This document shows positions 27,607-36,833 of a DNA stretch of 64,000 nt, piece after piece. Position numbers and translations under genes: made by a program. Each line of letters begins with the position of its first letter. The stretch's first letter is position 1. The stretch comes from Caballeronia sp. TF1N1. GTDB lineage: Bacteria; Pseudomonadota; Gammaproteobacteria; Burkholderiales; Burkholderiaceae. The stretch is taken from assembly GCF_022878925.1 (NCBI RefSeq), contig NZ_CP084627.1:806001-870000 (forward strand), given 5' to 3'. Under the pieces are notes generated by a model, which searched no databases, was not told where the DNA came from, and saw only the letters and a list, made by a program, of their open reading frames with translations.

Positions 27607-28002
27607 TCATCGTCCGTCTTCCACCCACGCCCGCGCCGATATCTCGACCAAATATCCATAATGCAACGCGCCAACCGGCACGACGGCGCGAGCCGGCTTC
27701 CAGTCGCCGAAGAAGCGCGTGTAAATTTCGTTGAACGTCTTCCAGTGATCGACGCCAACGAGATACACCGTCACCTCGATGCAATCCTCGATGCGCGCGC
27801 CCGCCGCTTCCAGCACGGTCCGCAGATTGGCAAGCGTCTGCTCTGCCTGCTCCTCGAACGGCCTGTCCCCGGTATGCGTGCCGTCGGGGCGCATTGGCAA
27901 CTGGCCCGAAACGCAGACGAGATTGCCCACGCGCGTTGCGTGGCTGTAGTGGCCGGCGGGAACCGGAAGTTCGGGTGCGTTGATGGTCTTGATCGTAGGC
28001 AT
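27607..28002 (-). CDS. RidA-family protein
   Basis: A 131-residue RidA/YjgF-type protein; family members hydrolyse reactive enamine/imine intermediates or act in catabolic deamination steps. Motifs: INAPELPVPAGHYSHATRVG, VCVSGQLPM, and ARAVVPVGALHYGYLVEISA near the C-terminus, where the usual Arg-containing active-site loop lies. ATG at 28002 or 28008 is possible; an in-frame TTG at 28038 overlaps the LysR stop. It follows the LysR gene directly, so both may share a transcript. Confidence 0.88.
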   Translation of the reverse strand: MPTIKTINAPELPVPAGHYSHATRVGNLVCVSGQLPMRPDGTHTGDRPFEEQAEQTLANLRTVLEAAGARIEDCIEVTVYLVGVDHWKTFNEIYTRFFGDWKPARAVVPVGALHYGYLVEISARAWVEDGR

Positions 28003-28034
28003 GGTCATGGTCGGATGATTATCAAAGCTTGATT

Positions 28035-28934
28035 TCAAAGCGTGAGCCTCGTCGCCAGAAAGTCGAGGAACGCACGCGAGCGCGCGGCCATCGACTCGGT
28101 CTGATAGAACACCGCGCTGATCGGTTGACGCACGTCTTCGAGCGCGTCGTCAAGTATCGGACGCAAACGGCCCGCGCGGATATCGGCGGCGGTCATGAAT
28201 TCGGCGAGGCACGCGATGCCGCCGCCATCGAGCGCCAACTGCCGAATAGTCTCGCCGCTGGACGCCGATACCGCAGGCCGGATCGTCACGAACGGCGCGC
28301 CCGGAATATTGCCCGATGCGCGCAACGGCCAGTCATTGAGGCTTTCGGGCGCGGTGAAGCCGATCAGCCGCGCACGCATGAGTTCATCGACATCACGCGG
28401 CTCGCCGTGTTCGGCAAGATAATCCGGACTCGCCAGTACGCGCAGCCGGCTGCTGCCAAGCGAGCGCGCGTGCAAGGTCGAATCCTGCAGGACGCCGATG
28501 CGAATCGCGATATCGACGCGCTGCTCCATCAGATCGACGATGCGCTCGTTGCTCGTCAGTTCCAGCGTGATGTCCGGATAAAGCGCGGCGAACGCCTTCA
28601 CATGCGGCACGATGCAGTGAAGCACGAACGGCGACGCCGCATCCACACGCAGGCGCCCGGCCGGACGCTCGTGCCGGCGCGAGATCGCTTCCTCGGCGTC
28701 ATCCATCGCGGCGAGGATGGCGCGAGCACGCGTCAGAAACAGCTCGCCTTCCTCGGTGAGTTGAAGACGGCGCGTCGTGCGGCGCACGAGGGTCGTGTCG
28801 AGCTTCTTTTCGAGGCGCGTCAGCGTGCGGCTCACGCCGGATACGGTTTGCTGAAGCGTTTCGGCGGCGGCGGTCATCGAACCACTGTCAATGACGGTCA
28901 CGAAAACCTGCAGTTCGTCGGTATTGGTCTTCAT
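28035..28934 (-). CDS. LysR-family transcriptional regulator
   Basis: A 299-residue LysR regulator from ATG 28934 (MKTNTDELQVFVTVIDSGSM). The helix-turn-helix spans residues about 15-60 (AETLQQTVSGVSRTLTRLEK) and the effector-binding domain follows (RLRVDAASPFVLHCIVPHVK onward). It is divergent from the epimerase gene at 29085 with a 150-base shared promoter, which makes that gene its probable target. The ridA gene starts just past its stop. Confidence 0.92.
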   Translation of the reverse strand: MKTNTDELQVFVTVIDSGSMTAAAETLQQTVSGVSRTLTRLEKKLDTTLVRRTTRRLQLTEEGELFLTRARAILAAMDDAEEAISRRHERPAGRLRVDAASPFVLHCIVPHVKAFAALYPDITLELTSNERIVDLMEQRVDIAIRIGVLQDSTLHARSLGSSRLRVLASPDYLAEHGEPRDVDELMRARLIGFTAPESLNDWPLRASGNIPGAPFVTIRPAVSASSGETIRQLALDGGGIACLAEFMTAADIRAGRLRPILDDALEDVRQPISAVFYQTESMAARSRAFLDFLATRLTL

Positions 28935-29084
28935 GCGGGCGCGATGCGGATCGATTGTTGATTTCAAGTCAAGTTTGATTTGAGACTAGCATCGTTTTTG
29001 CGAAAGTCGAAACGGGACATACTCTCTGCATCGGTTCAAACGAATTCCCGCAAATCGCATTGAATGGGACCACAGGAGCAAAAC

Positions 29085-29981
29085 ATGAAGATTTTCATCA
29101 CAGGCGCAGGCGGCTTTATCGGCGGTTCGATCGCGGCGGGACTCGCGCGCGACGGTCACACGGTGCGCGGCCTGATCCGCCGCGCCGAGCAGAGCGACGC
29201 CTTGAAGCACGCGGGTATCGAGCCCGTCGTCGGCAGTCTCGACGACGCCGCGCTTCTCACCGCCGAAGCCCGTTCTGCCGATGCAGTCATCAACGCGGCC
29301 AGCAGCGATCATCGCGGCGCGGTCGAAACCCTGATCGCCGCGCTCGAAGGCTCCGACAAACCGTTCCTGCATACGAGCGGATCGAGCATTGTCGGCGATG
29401 CGTCGGGCGGCGAAGCATCGGACAACATCTACACCGAAGAGAATCTGCCGGAACCGACCGCCGACAAGGCGCCGCGCGTGGCCATCGACAAGCTCGTGCT
29501 GGGCGCCGCCAAGCGTGGCGTGCGCTCTGCCGTGCTGTGCAACACGCTGATCTACGGTCACGGCGCCATCCCGAACACCGCAAGCGTGCAGCTGCCGCGA
29601 CTCGAACGTCAGGCGCAGAAGAGCGGCATCGTGCGTCATGTCGGACGCGGGCTGAACATCTGGTCGAACGTGCATATCGACGATGTCGTCGATGCTTATC
29701 GACGCGCACTCGACAAGACGCCGGCCGGCACGTTCTATTTCATCGAAAGCGGCGAGGCGCAATATCGCGACATGACCACCGCCATGGCGCGCGCGATGCA
29801 ATTGCGCGGCCCCGAAGACTGGCCGCTCGAAGATGCCGTCAAGGAATGGGGTTATGAGATGGCCAACTACGGGCTTGGCTCGAACAGCCGCGTCAGAGGC
29901 AAGCGCGTGCGCTTCCTGCTGGGCTGGGAGCCGAAGCGGACCTCGGTCATTGACTGGATCGAGAAAGAAATGGTGCGGTGA
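29085..29981 (+). CDS. NAD-dependent epimerase/dehydratase family protein
   Basis: A 298-residue extended-SDR protein. The cofactor motif GAGGFIGG is at residues 7-14, and the conserved NAAS and HTSGSSIVG segments follow. The usual YxxxK is not obvious; VAIDKLVLGAAKRGVRSAVL lies where the Lys is expected, so the catalytic pair may be altered. SD CAGGAG fixes the start at 29085. It is divergent from the LysR gene and probably regulated by it. Substrate unknown. Confidence 0.87.
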   Translation: MKIFITGAGGFIGGSIAAGLARDGHTVRGLIRRAEQSDALKHAGIEPVVGSLDDAALLTAEARSADAVINAASSDHRGAVETLIAALEGSDKPFLHTSGSSIVGDASGGEASDNIYTEENLPEPTADKAPRVAIDKLVLGAAKRGVRSAVLCNTLIYGHGAIPNTASVQLPRLERQAQKSGIVRHVGRGLNIWSNVHIDDVVDAYRRALDKTPAGTFYFIESGEAQYRDMTTAMARAMQLRGPEDWPLEDAVKEWGYEMANYGLGSNSRVRGKRVRFLLGWEPKRTSVIDWIEKEMVR

Positions 29982-30107
29982 ACGGTGTCGCTTCGGCTCT
30001 GAAAGTCGCGCCGTTATTCCGCGACTGAGGCCAGAGGCAATCTGCCATCGAGCAAAACAAAGCGCGAAGGGCAAACTGGCTTGACCAATTTGCCCGTCGG
30101 TTTCACG

Positions 30108-31205
30108 TTACTTCAACGCGCCCGCGAACTTCTCGATTTCCGTCTCCGCCATCCCCGACTTCACAGCCGATTCGCGAATCTGCCGCCACGTAGTCGGGTC
30201 GACCGGCACGCCGTTCGAATTGCGCTCGGCGCGGCGCGCTTCCTCCGGTTCGCCAGGCGCGTGAATCGCATCGGTGCCAGCGGCTTTCGGCGAAGCCTTC
30301 ATCCATTCGAGGAACGCTTCCGCTTCGGCCTCTGCGGCCGGGGCATCGAACGCGTTCGGGTCGAGAATCACTGAAGTCATGCAATTGATGATCGCGCTCG
30401 ACTTCTCCAGCGTGCTCTCATGCGTGGTATATCCGCCCGACAACGCGCCGCCGAAAATCTCGCAGAGCGCGGCAAGCCCCGAGCCCTTGTGCAGACCGAA
30501 TGCGGTTAGCGAGCCGAACGGCTCTTCATGCATCACTTTCGGTTCGAGCGTCGGCACGCCTGCGTGGTCGAGCAGCATGCCCGGCGCGACCTGTACGCCC
30601 TTGTTGTAGGCCACGCGCGTCTTGCCGTAAGCAATGCCTGCCGTCGCGAAATCCAGCACCAGCGGCTTCTTGCCTTTACGCGGATACGCCGCGCAGAAAG
30701 GGTTCGTGCCGAAGCGCCGGTCGATACCGCCGAACGGCGCCACCAGCGGATCGCCCGCTACGTTCACGAAGTGAAACGACACGAGCCCCGCTTTCGCGCA
30801 TTGCTCCGCCCAGTGTCCGATCCGGCCGATGTGATGCGCGTTGCGCAAGCCGACCGCGCACACGCCGAACTTCTTCGCGCGCTCGATGCCGAATTCCATC
30901 GCCTCGTAGGCAACCACTTGACCGAAGCCCTTGCGACCATCGACGGTGATGACGGCGCCCGCATCGCGAACGATTTCAGCATGCGTGTTGAGCTTGAGTT
31001 GGCCATCCGCGAGCGAGGACGTATAGCGCGGAATCATGCCGACGCCATGCGAATCATGCCCCGAGAGATTCGACATCACGAGATGGTCCGCCACCAGTTC
31101 GGCCTCGCGCGGCGCGCTGCCGGCGCTTTCCCAGATGGCGCGCACATAGGCGTGAAGGGTATCGGCGGCGATGCGCAGTTCGGGGGATTTTTGGGTATCG
31201 TTCAT
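30108..31205 (-). CDS. Malate/L-lactate dehydrogenase family oxidoreductase
   Basis: A 365-residue NAD(P)-dependent 2-ketoacid reductase of the Ldh/YlbC (type II malate/lactate dehydrogenase) family. Motifs: SHDSHG-like GHDSHGVGMIPRYT with catalytic His, RNAHHIGRIGHWAEQ, RRFGTNPFCAAYPRKGKKPL and GLHKGSGLAALCEIFGGALS. From ATG 31205 (MNDTQKSPELRIAADTLHAY) the length fits the family; the frame is open to 31250. GGAGA lies about 12 bases upstream, a little far. Substrate not assignable: malate, lactate, ureidoglycolate and piperideine-type members exist. Confidence 0.9.
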   Translation of the reverse strand: MNDTQKSPELRIAADTLHAYVRAIWESAGSAPREAELVADHLVMSNLSGHDSHGVGMIPRYTSSLADGQLKLNTHAEIVRDAGAVITVDGRKGFGQVVAYEAMEFGIERAKKFGVCAVGLRNAHHIGRIGHWAEQCAKAGLVSFHFVNVAGDPLVAPFGGIDRRFGTNPFCAAYPRKGKKPLVLDFATAGIAYGKTRVAYNKGVQVAPGMLLDHAGVPTLEPKVMHEEPFGSLTAFGLHKGSGLAALCEIFGGALSGGYTTHESTLEKSSAIINCMTSVILDPNAFDAPAAEAEAEAFLEWMKASPKAAGTDAIHAPGEPEEARRAERNSNGVPVDPTTWRQIRESAVKSGMAETEIEKFAGALK

Positions 31206-31337
31206 CGCGATGTCTGTCTCCTGTATGTGAAGTGCATGGCCCGACCGCAATGCCGTACGGCGGGCGAGGGCCTACTACTTTACCCATGATCAACTGGCCT
31301 TACCAGTTCGTTTTGAAGAATTCGCTGAAAAGGCCCG

Positions 31338-31361
31338 AAAAAAAGCCCGCGCGAAGCGGGC
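31338..31361 (-). terminator. Rho-independent terminator of the M20 peptidase gene
   Basis: Perfect arms GCCCGC (31345-31350) and GCGGGC (31356-31361) with a 5-base loop; on the minus strand the stem is followed by seven T. It lies 29 bases past the peptidase stop. Confidence 0.8.
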
Positions 31362-31389
31362 GATTTCTGATTCCGGAAGACGCGTTGAA

Positions 31390-32859
31390 TCAGGGCGCAG
31401 CAGCGATCACTTCCGCCACCGCCGCCGTCAGTTTCCTTGCGTAGGGCACGTGCAGGAATTCGTTCGGCCCGTGCGCGTTGGACTTCGGGCCGAGCACGCC
31501 GCACACCATGAACTGCGAGCGCGGAAAGCCTTCCTTCAACGTGTTCATGAGCGGAATGGTGCCGCCCTGCCCCATGTATGCGACATCCGCGCCAAAGTAG
31601 CGACGCGATGCATCGTTCAACGACGTCCCCAGCCAGGGCGCAAGCTCGGGCGCGCTCCAGCCAGTTGCCGCGCCGGCTTCAGCCTTGAACGTGACCTTGG
31701 CGTTGTAAGGCGGATCGAGTTCCAGCAGCGACTTCAACTGACCGACCGCTTCGGCGGCTTCGACAAGCGGCGGCAGGCGCAGCGACAGCTTGAACGCGGT
31801 GCGCGGTGCGAGCACGTTGCCGGCGTCGGCGAGTGACGGCAGGCCGGCGGCCCCCGTGACCGTCAGCGACGGACGCCACGTCGAATTGATGAGCGCTTCT
31901 TGCGGGTCGGTAGTGGTCGGCAACACACTGCCGCCGTCCTGGCCACAACTCCACGGCAGTTTCTTCCAGACATCGTCGCCGAGAATGCGGGCGGTCGCTT
32001 CAGCCTCACGCAGACGTTGCGCGGGAATCGAGCAATGAAAGTCCTTCGGGAGCAGGTTGCCGGTGGCCGCGTCTTCGAGCCGCTCGAACAGTTGCCGCAT
32101 GATGCGAAAGGTCGATGGCGCGATGCCGCCGTAGCCGCCCGAATGCAGGCCTTCTTCGAGCACCTGAATTTCGAGGTCGCCCGAGACCAGGCCGCGCAGC
32201 GAAGTCGTGAGCCACAACTGGTCGTAGTTGCCAGCACCGGAGTCCAGGCAGATCACGAGGCCGACATCGCCCAGGCGTTCGCGGAGCGCGTCGATATACG
32301 GCAGCAAGTCGTAGCTGCCCGATTCCTCGCACGTCTCGATGATGCCGACGCAGCGCGGCCGCTCCACGCCTTGGGCGTCGAGCGCGGCGAGCGCCGTGAT
32401 GCTGGCGTAGGTCGCGTAGCCGTCGTCCGCACCGCCCCGGCCGTAGAGCCGGCCGTCCTCGAACTTCGGCGTCCACGGGCCGAGATCATTGCGCCAGCCT
32501 TCGAATTCAGGCTGCTTGTCCAGGTGGCCATACAGCACGACGGTTTCGGTGCTGCCCGAACGCGTTGCGGGCGCTTCGAAGAAGATCACGGGCGTGCGTT
32601 CAGGCAGACGCACGATCTCGACTTTCAGGCCCGTGACGCGCTGCGCCTTCACCCAGTCCACCGCGTCCGTCACTACCCGTTCGATGAAACCGTTCCGCGC
32701 CCAGTCCGCGTCGAACATCGGGCTTTTCGCGGGCACCGCGATGTAGTCGGTCAGCGCGGGCACGATCTCATCGTTCCATTTCTGGTCGACGAAACGCTGC
32801 AGTTCCGTCGAATCGAGCCGTACCGCTTCTTCGTGTTGCGTATTGTCGCCGTTAGTCAT
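31390..32859 (-). CDS. M20-family metallopeptidase
   Basis: A 489-residue di-zinc peptidase of the M20 family (dipeptidase, carboxypeptidase or N-acyl amino acid hydrolase). Metal ligands seen: His in YGHLDKQP, bridging Asp in GRGGADDGY, the Glu pair in ETCEESGS, Asp in CLDSGAGNYDQ, and the C-terminal His in NAHGPNEFL. No signal peptide, so probably cytoplasmic. A terminator follows. The acylase gene lies upstream, 111 bases away, on the same strand; whether the two act on related amides is speculation. Confidence 0.92.
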   Translation of the reverse strand: MTNGDNTQHEEAVRLDSTELQRFVDQKWNDEIVPALTDYIAVPAKSPMFDADWARNGFIERVVTDAVDWVKAQRVTGLKVEIVRLPERTPVIFFEAPATRSGSTETVVLYGHLDKQPEFEGWRNDLGPWTPKFEDGRLYGRGGADDGYATYASITALAALDAQGVERPRCVGIIETCEESGSYDLLPYIDALRERLGDVGLVICLDSGAGNYDQLWLTTSLRGLVSGDLEIQVLEEGLHSGGYGGIAPSTFRIMRQLFERLEDAATGNLLPKDFHCSIPAQRLREAEATARILGDDVWKKLPWSCGQDGGSVLPTTTDPQEALINSTWRPSLTVTGAAGLPSLADAGNVLAPRTAFKLSLRLPPLVEAAEAVGQLKSLLELDPPYNAKVTFKAEAGAATGWSAPELAPWLGTSLNDASRRYFGADVAYMGQGGTIPLMNTLKEGFPRSQFMVCGVLGPKSNAHGPNEFLHVPYARKLTAAVAEVIAAAP

Positions 32860-32969
32860 GAGCGTGTGTCCAGGCGGGCAAAACCTTCATCATAGACGGG
32901 TTTCGCGGCCCTTTTGCGCCCATGCCTTTGATCGTGCGGCAATCATGCAATTTTTTTCAATATGTATGA

Positions 32970-35699
32970 TCAATAACGCGTTCCCGTGATTACGGTGCGC
33001 GAAACGGCTGGATCGGCTTCGATCGCCTGATCGGTGAACGGAAAGCGCGCCCACTGTTTTGCCGAGAAAAGACGCGTGGCATCGGCCGAGTGCGGCGAAG
33101 CGGGATCGTCGGACTCGGAATGCGACAGCAGCGTGTCGGCTTCCACGCCGCCCGGGCCATCGGCCGCGAACGAGACGACTTGTACGTAGCTGTCGCCCTG
33201 ACCGTTCGCGTCCATCGGATACCCCTTCGCGTCCAGCGGACGCCGCGCGCATACCACCGTAAAGTAGCCCGCTTCGTCGCAACCGCCGTAGAGCGGCACG
33301 CGTTCGCCCGCGCGCGTGGTATACAAAATGTCGCCCCGCCGCGAATCGAGCGCGAAACCGTTCAGCCGGAGCGCGAGCGCCGCGCCGCCGAGCGCCTGTC
33401 GCAGATCCTGCACGACGGCGGGATTGTCGATGTTGAAGCCGCTCGGCGTATCGAGCGGCTTGTCGGGGCTGAAGGGCGTCGCGTAGAGGCGCTCGGGCGC
33501 GAGGCGCGTCACGCGTTGCCAGAACTCGTCCCAGAGGTTCGCGCCGCGTGCATCGATATCCGATGAACCGTTCCAGCTGCGCAGCACTTCGCATGCATCA
33601 TGCAAAGCGTATTGCGCGTCGTTGCCGTTGCACACGGCATCGAGCAGCGGTTGGCGATACAGTCTCTCCGACATCGAGCCGGTAGCCAGCACCGCGGTTT
33701 CCAGGGCGTCTCGCGTGATGCCGCCCGGCTCGCGCTGCAGCCGCGCCGCGAGCAGATGGCCGTAACGCGTGCGCAGCGACTGCTCGTAACGCGTCGCTCC
33801 GGCCACGCGCGCAAGGCCCGTGAGCGGCGCGTTCGCGTTGGTGAGCCAGTAGCTGTCGTTGAAGTTGCCGACGTAATCGCCGCGCACGACGCTCGCCATT
33901 TGCGCGACCGGCAGCGCGCCCTGCTGCACGCTCGATCCATCCGCACGCCACGCGCAGGCGCTCTTCGAACCGTCGAGGAACGGCACGCCCGGCATACGGC
34001 TCGCGAGCGCGCGGCCGGCGGGCGGCGTGCATGCATCGGCGAGCGCGTCGGGCACGTCCGGGATCGCGCCGATGTCGGCGAACCAGACGCGCGCGTCGTT
34101 GCGGCCGATCGCGAGCGTGTTGGCCCACGGCATCGCCGCATAGCGCTTCTGGATCGCCATGAAATCATCGAGCGAGCGCGCCTGGTTCCACGCGAAGAAG
34201 TTCTGGAAGGCGCGCGCGTTGTCGGCGTTGACATCGGCGAGCGCATAGGCCCGCTGCGTGTTCCATCCAAGTGCCGGCGAAAGAGCGGACAGGTCCATCA
34301 CCGGACCGAAGCGCGTTCGATACAGCGTGCGCGTGACGGATTCGATCGTGCCATCGGCGCGAAGCGCGCGGACGGTGAGCGGCACGGGCGTCATCGGCTG
34401 GCTTCGACCATCGAACATGTAATGTGTGGAATCGGCGGGATCGAGCGTCAACTGGAAGATGCCGAAGCGGCGCGCGCTCGATACGGTATGCGTCCACGCG
34501 ATGTTCTCGTTGAAGCCGAGCACGATGAGCGGCACGCCGAGAAACGACACGCCGGCCACATTCACGCGTCCGGGGATGGTCAGTTGCGCCTGATAGAAGC
34601 GGTCCGGGCCGCGCCAGAACCAGTGCGGATTGCCGAAGAGGATGCTGCGTTGGTCGCTCGTTACCGGCGCGCCGAATGCGAGTGCGTTGCTGCCGATGCC
34701 GGGGTTTTCGCCGATGGGATAGCGCAGGGCATCGAGCGGGTTGTCGGCGTGGAGCGGAGTGCCGAATGCGGGTGCTTGATTGCCGAGGCCGGGATTGTCA
34801 CCGGCGGAATAGCCCGAAAAATCGTGCGATTTCATGGCATGAAGCGGAGTGCCGGATGCTGCGTCATTGCTCATGCCTGGATCTTCGCCGCTGAGATAGC
34901 GCGGCAATATTCGCGAACTGGCGGCAGCAAGCAGAGCGCCCTTGTTCACCGGAGATGGCGTTGGCGCGATTCGCCCGCCGCTTTCATCCAGCGGACCAGC
35001 CGATGTACTGCTTGTCGCCGGCGCCGCATCCGGCGTTGTCTCCCCGCGCGGCGTCGCTCCTGCTTTCGGGGGTTGCGCCGCCGCAATCGCCTGCACGAAG
35101 CGCGTCGATCCGCCCGCGAGATTCGCCGCGATCAGCCGACGGTAAATATCGTCCGACGTGATTTTGTCGACCCACGGCTTGCCTTTGCATGCAGCATGCA
35201 ACTTCGGAAAATTGCCCGCGTTCAAATCTGCGAGATAGCGGTTGTAACCGGAGGCGAAGCCATCGATCAGATCGCGCAGGTCGACGGCTTGCGCCGCGCG
35301 ATAGCGTTCGACGGCGGCCTGATCGATAACCATGCGGAAGAAGAAGTCGGCATCGAGGTTGCGCGGCTGACCGAACGTCGACATCGCTGGCGGACGTGCC
35401 TCCGCGCCGAACGAGGCCGAGCGCTCGCCGCGATAGGTGACGAAGGCATCGGCGAGCGTGCACAGGTTGTCTTCGGCTTGCGCGTAGCCGAAACCGAAGC
35501 CGAGACTGCCCCAATCCGCCGCGCGTACGTGCGGGATGCCCGACTCCGTGCGGCGGATCTCCGCGCTATACGCTGTGTTTCCGGCTTGCGTCGATTGCGC
35601 GGTTTGCGCTCGCCCCGTATCGGACTGAGGCGCGCTGCAGGCGGCCAGCAGCACGCTTAGGAGCGCACCAGAAATCGCATGCCTGACGGTCTGGTTCAT
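32970..35699 (-). CDS. Penicillin-acylase-type Ntn hydrolase lipoprotein (AHL/aculeacin acylase-like)
   Basis: From ATG 35699 a 909-residue lipoprotein: lipobox LLAAC with Cys21, alpha-chain region (ESGIPHVRAADWGSLGFGFG, YAQAEDNLCTLADAFVTYRG), a long linker, then the beta-chain. The autocleavage site reads PGIG-SNALAFG, so Ser337 should become the N-terminal nucleophile. This mirrors the SNA start of the PvdQ beta-chain. It is followed by SILFGNPHWFWRGPDRFYQA and LGFNENIAWTHTVS, typical of the family. The alpha/linker part is about 100 residues longer than in PvdQ and holds a Pro/Ala-rich stretch and three 30-residue repeats that duplicate the cleavage region. Family members deacylate N-acyl-homoserine lactones or lipopeptides; the substrate here is unknown. 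The open frame continues upstream to 36116 without support. Confidence 0.9.
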   Translation of the reverse strand: MNQTVRHAISGALLSVLLAACSAPQSDTGRAQTAQSTQAGNTAYSAEIRRTESGIPHVRAADWGSLGFGFGYAQAEDNLCTLADAFVTYRGERSASFGAEARPPAMSTFGQPRNLDADFFFRMVIDQAAVERYRAAQAVDLRDLIDGFASGYNRYLADLNAGNFPKLHAACKGKPWVDKITSDDIYRRLIAANLAGGSTRFVQAIAAAQPPKAGATPRGETTPDAAPATSSTSAGPLDESGGRIAPTPSPVNKGALLAAASSRILPRYLSGEDPGMSNDAASGTPLHAMKSHDFSGYSAGDNPGLGNQAPAFGTPLHADNPLDALRYPIGENPGIGSNALAFGAPVTSDQRSILFGNPHWFWRGPDRFYQAQLTIPGRVNVAGVSFLGVPLIVLGFNENIAWTHTVSSARRFGIFQLTLDPADSTHYMFDGRSQPMTPVPLTVRALRADGTIESVTRTLYRTRFGPVMDLSALSPALGWNTQRAYALADVNADNARAFQNFFAWNQARSLDDFMAIQKRYAAMPWANTLAIGRNDARVWFADIGAIPDVPDALADACTPPAGRALASRMPGVPFLDGSKSACAWRADGSSVQQGALPVAQMASVVRGDYVGNFNDSYWLTNANAPLTGLARVAGATRYEQSLRTRYGHLLAARLQREPGGITRDALETAVLATGSMSERLYRQPLLDAVCNGNDAQYALHDACEVLRSWNGSSDIDARGANLWDEFWQRVTRLAPERLYATPFSPDKPLDTPSGFNIDNPAVVQDLRQALGGAALALRLNGFALDSRRGDILYTTRAGERVPLYGGCDEAGYFTVVCARRPLDAKGYPMDANGQGDSYVQVVSFAADGPGGVEADTLLSHSESDDPASPHSADATRLFSAKQWARFPFTDQAIEADPAVSRTVITGTRY
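34671..34920 (-). repeat. 90-bp tandem repeat, about 2.8 copies, inside the acylase gene
   Basis: Units begin at 34671, 34761 and 34851 (GCCGAATGCG, GCCGAATGCG, GCCGGATGCT), an exact 90-base period with diverged copies. They encode 30-residue repeats: GEDPGMSNDAASGTPLHA, GDNPGLGNQAPAFGTPLHA and GENPGIGSNALAFGAP. Only the last has the Gly-Ser cleavage pair. Confidence 0.85.
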
Positions 35700-35824
35700 C
35701 GGGAGAATCCTGTGTCCGATCGACGCGGTTTTTAGAATGCCTCGCGCGAAAGTATCGCATTCGGCGTTCGCAGGCCGCCGCCAAAATTTAGACGACCGTG
35801 CGCTCCTGGGTGACGAAGCGTTTC

Positions 35825-35865
35825 GCATGCGGCATGCGGCATGCGGCATGTTGCATGCAACATGC
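35825..35865. repeat. GCATGCG triplicate and 20-bp perfect palindrome
   Basis: Three direct copies of GCATGCG (35825-35845) run into a perfect palindrome, GCATGTTGCA followed by TGCAACATGC (35846-35865). It lies in the region between the divergent acylase gene and the small cysteine-rich protein gene, about 130 bases upstream of the acylase start. Confidence 0.8.
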
Positions 35866-35903
35866 AATGCACAATGACCCGATGAGATTCCCCACAGCGA
35901 GAG

Positions 35904-36074
35904 ATGCCCCCTACCAACGACCCGCGCCCCGCGCCGCCCGAACGTCCATTGCCGGAAGACTGCTGCCAAAGCGGCTGCCATCCTTGCGTGTTCGATCTTT
36001 ATGAAGAAGCGCTGGAGCGTTATGAAGAACGACTTCGGGAGTGGAACGCGAGACATGGTGAGGCCTCTGGGTGA
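35904..36074 (+). CDS. 56-residue oxidoreductase-like (PF09791-type) cysteine-rich protein
   Basis: Found by eye: MPPTNDPRPAPPERPLPEDC and then CQSGCHPCVFDLYEEALERY, followed by an acidic/basic helix that ends HGEASG. The CCxSGCxxCV(F)DxY pattern is the signature of the small oxidoreductase-like N-terminal family found in many Burkholderiales. Four clustered cysteines could bind metal. A weak purine-rich stretch precedes the ATG. No biochemical function is established. Confidence 0.7.
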   Translation: MPPTNDPRPAPPERPLPEDCCQSGCHPCVFDLYEEALERYEERLREWNARHGEASG

Positions 36075-36323
36075 GAAGGCGGTTCTGGCGGCGTGGCAGG
36101 CCGAATCGCCGTTCATGGAAAGCGTCGCAACCAGCCGTTCGAGCTTTCATGTCCGCAACACGACGGACCAAGCCGGCTCGCCGATTCACTTCAGCAGCCC
36201 GCACCTCACAGCGCTATGCTTATGCCCCGCCGACATACTCGGCGCGGCGGCCATGATTGAGGCAACTCGAAAACGCCTGCTCTAGCCCCACCCGCATCAA
36301 AAACCAAAAAGGAGCGCTCTCCC

Positions 36324-36833
36324 ATGTCACTCTCGATGTATCGCGCGTCGATTCCCGTGTTCATTCGCGGACTCGAAGTCTGCGCCAGCCTGCTGGAAAA
36401 AGGCGCCGCCTTCGCCGATGAAAAAGGCCTCACCCACGCCGATGTAATCAACGCGCGTCTCGCCCCCGACATGCTGCCGCTCGCCGCGCAGATTCAGCGT
36501 GCAAGCGATACGGCCAAGCTTTCCGCCGCGCGTCTTTCAGGCGCGGAAGCTCCGCGTTTCGAAGACAACGAAGACAGCTTTGCCGCTTTGCAAGAGCGCA
36601 TCGCGAAGACCATCGTGTTTCTGAAGAGCATCCAGCAAGAGACACTGGCCGACAGCGAAGCGCGCACCGTCACGATGAAGTTTCCCAACTTCGAACCATC
36701 GTTTTCGGGCGTCGATTATCTGTTCGGCTTCGGTCTGCCGAATTTCTACTTCCATGTCGTGACGACGCACGACATCCTGCGTCACCTCGGCGCGCCTATC
36801 GGCAAGCTGGACTATCTCGGTCCGCTCAAATGA
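36324..36833 (+). CDS. DUF1993-family protein
   Basis: A 169-residue soluble helical protein. The start MSLSMYRASIPVFIRGLEVC and the segment GVDYLFGFGLPNFYFHVVTT, then HDILRHLGAPIGKLDYLG, mark the DUF1993 family, whose fold resembles DinB-type four-helix bundles. AAAAAGGAG precedes the start. Its last bases overlap the last bases of the convergent VOC gene (36826-36833). Function unknown. Confidence 0.88.
   Translation: MSLSMYRASIPVFIRGLEVCASLLEKGAAFADEKGLTHADVINARLAPDMLPLAAQIQRASDTAKLSAARLSGAEAPRFEDNEDSFAALQERIAKTIVFLKSIQQETLADSEARTVTMKFPNFEPSFSGVDYLFGFGLPNFYFHVVTTHDILRHLGAPIGKLDYLGPLK

Noticed and set aside
30069..30095. GGGCAAA/TTTGCCC inverted repeat past the Ldh-family gene
   Set aside because: Only 7-bp arms and no T-run; not strong enough to call a terminator.
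33600..35660. 686-codon plus-strand open frame
   Set aside because: Exact mirror of the acylase gene; the GC3 bias opens the opposite strand. Arg/His/Ala-rich, no family.
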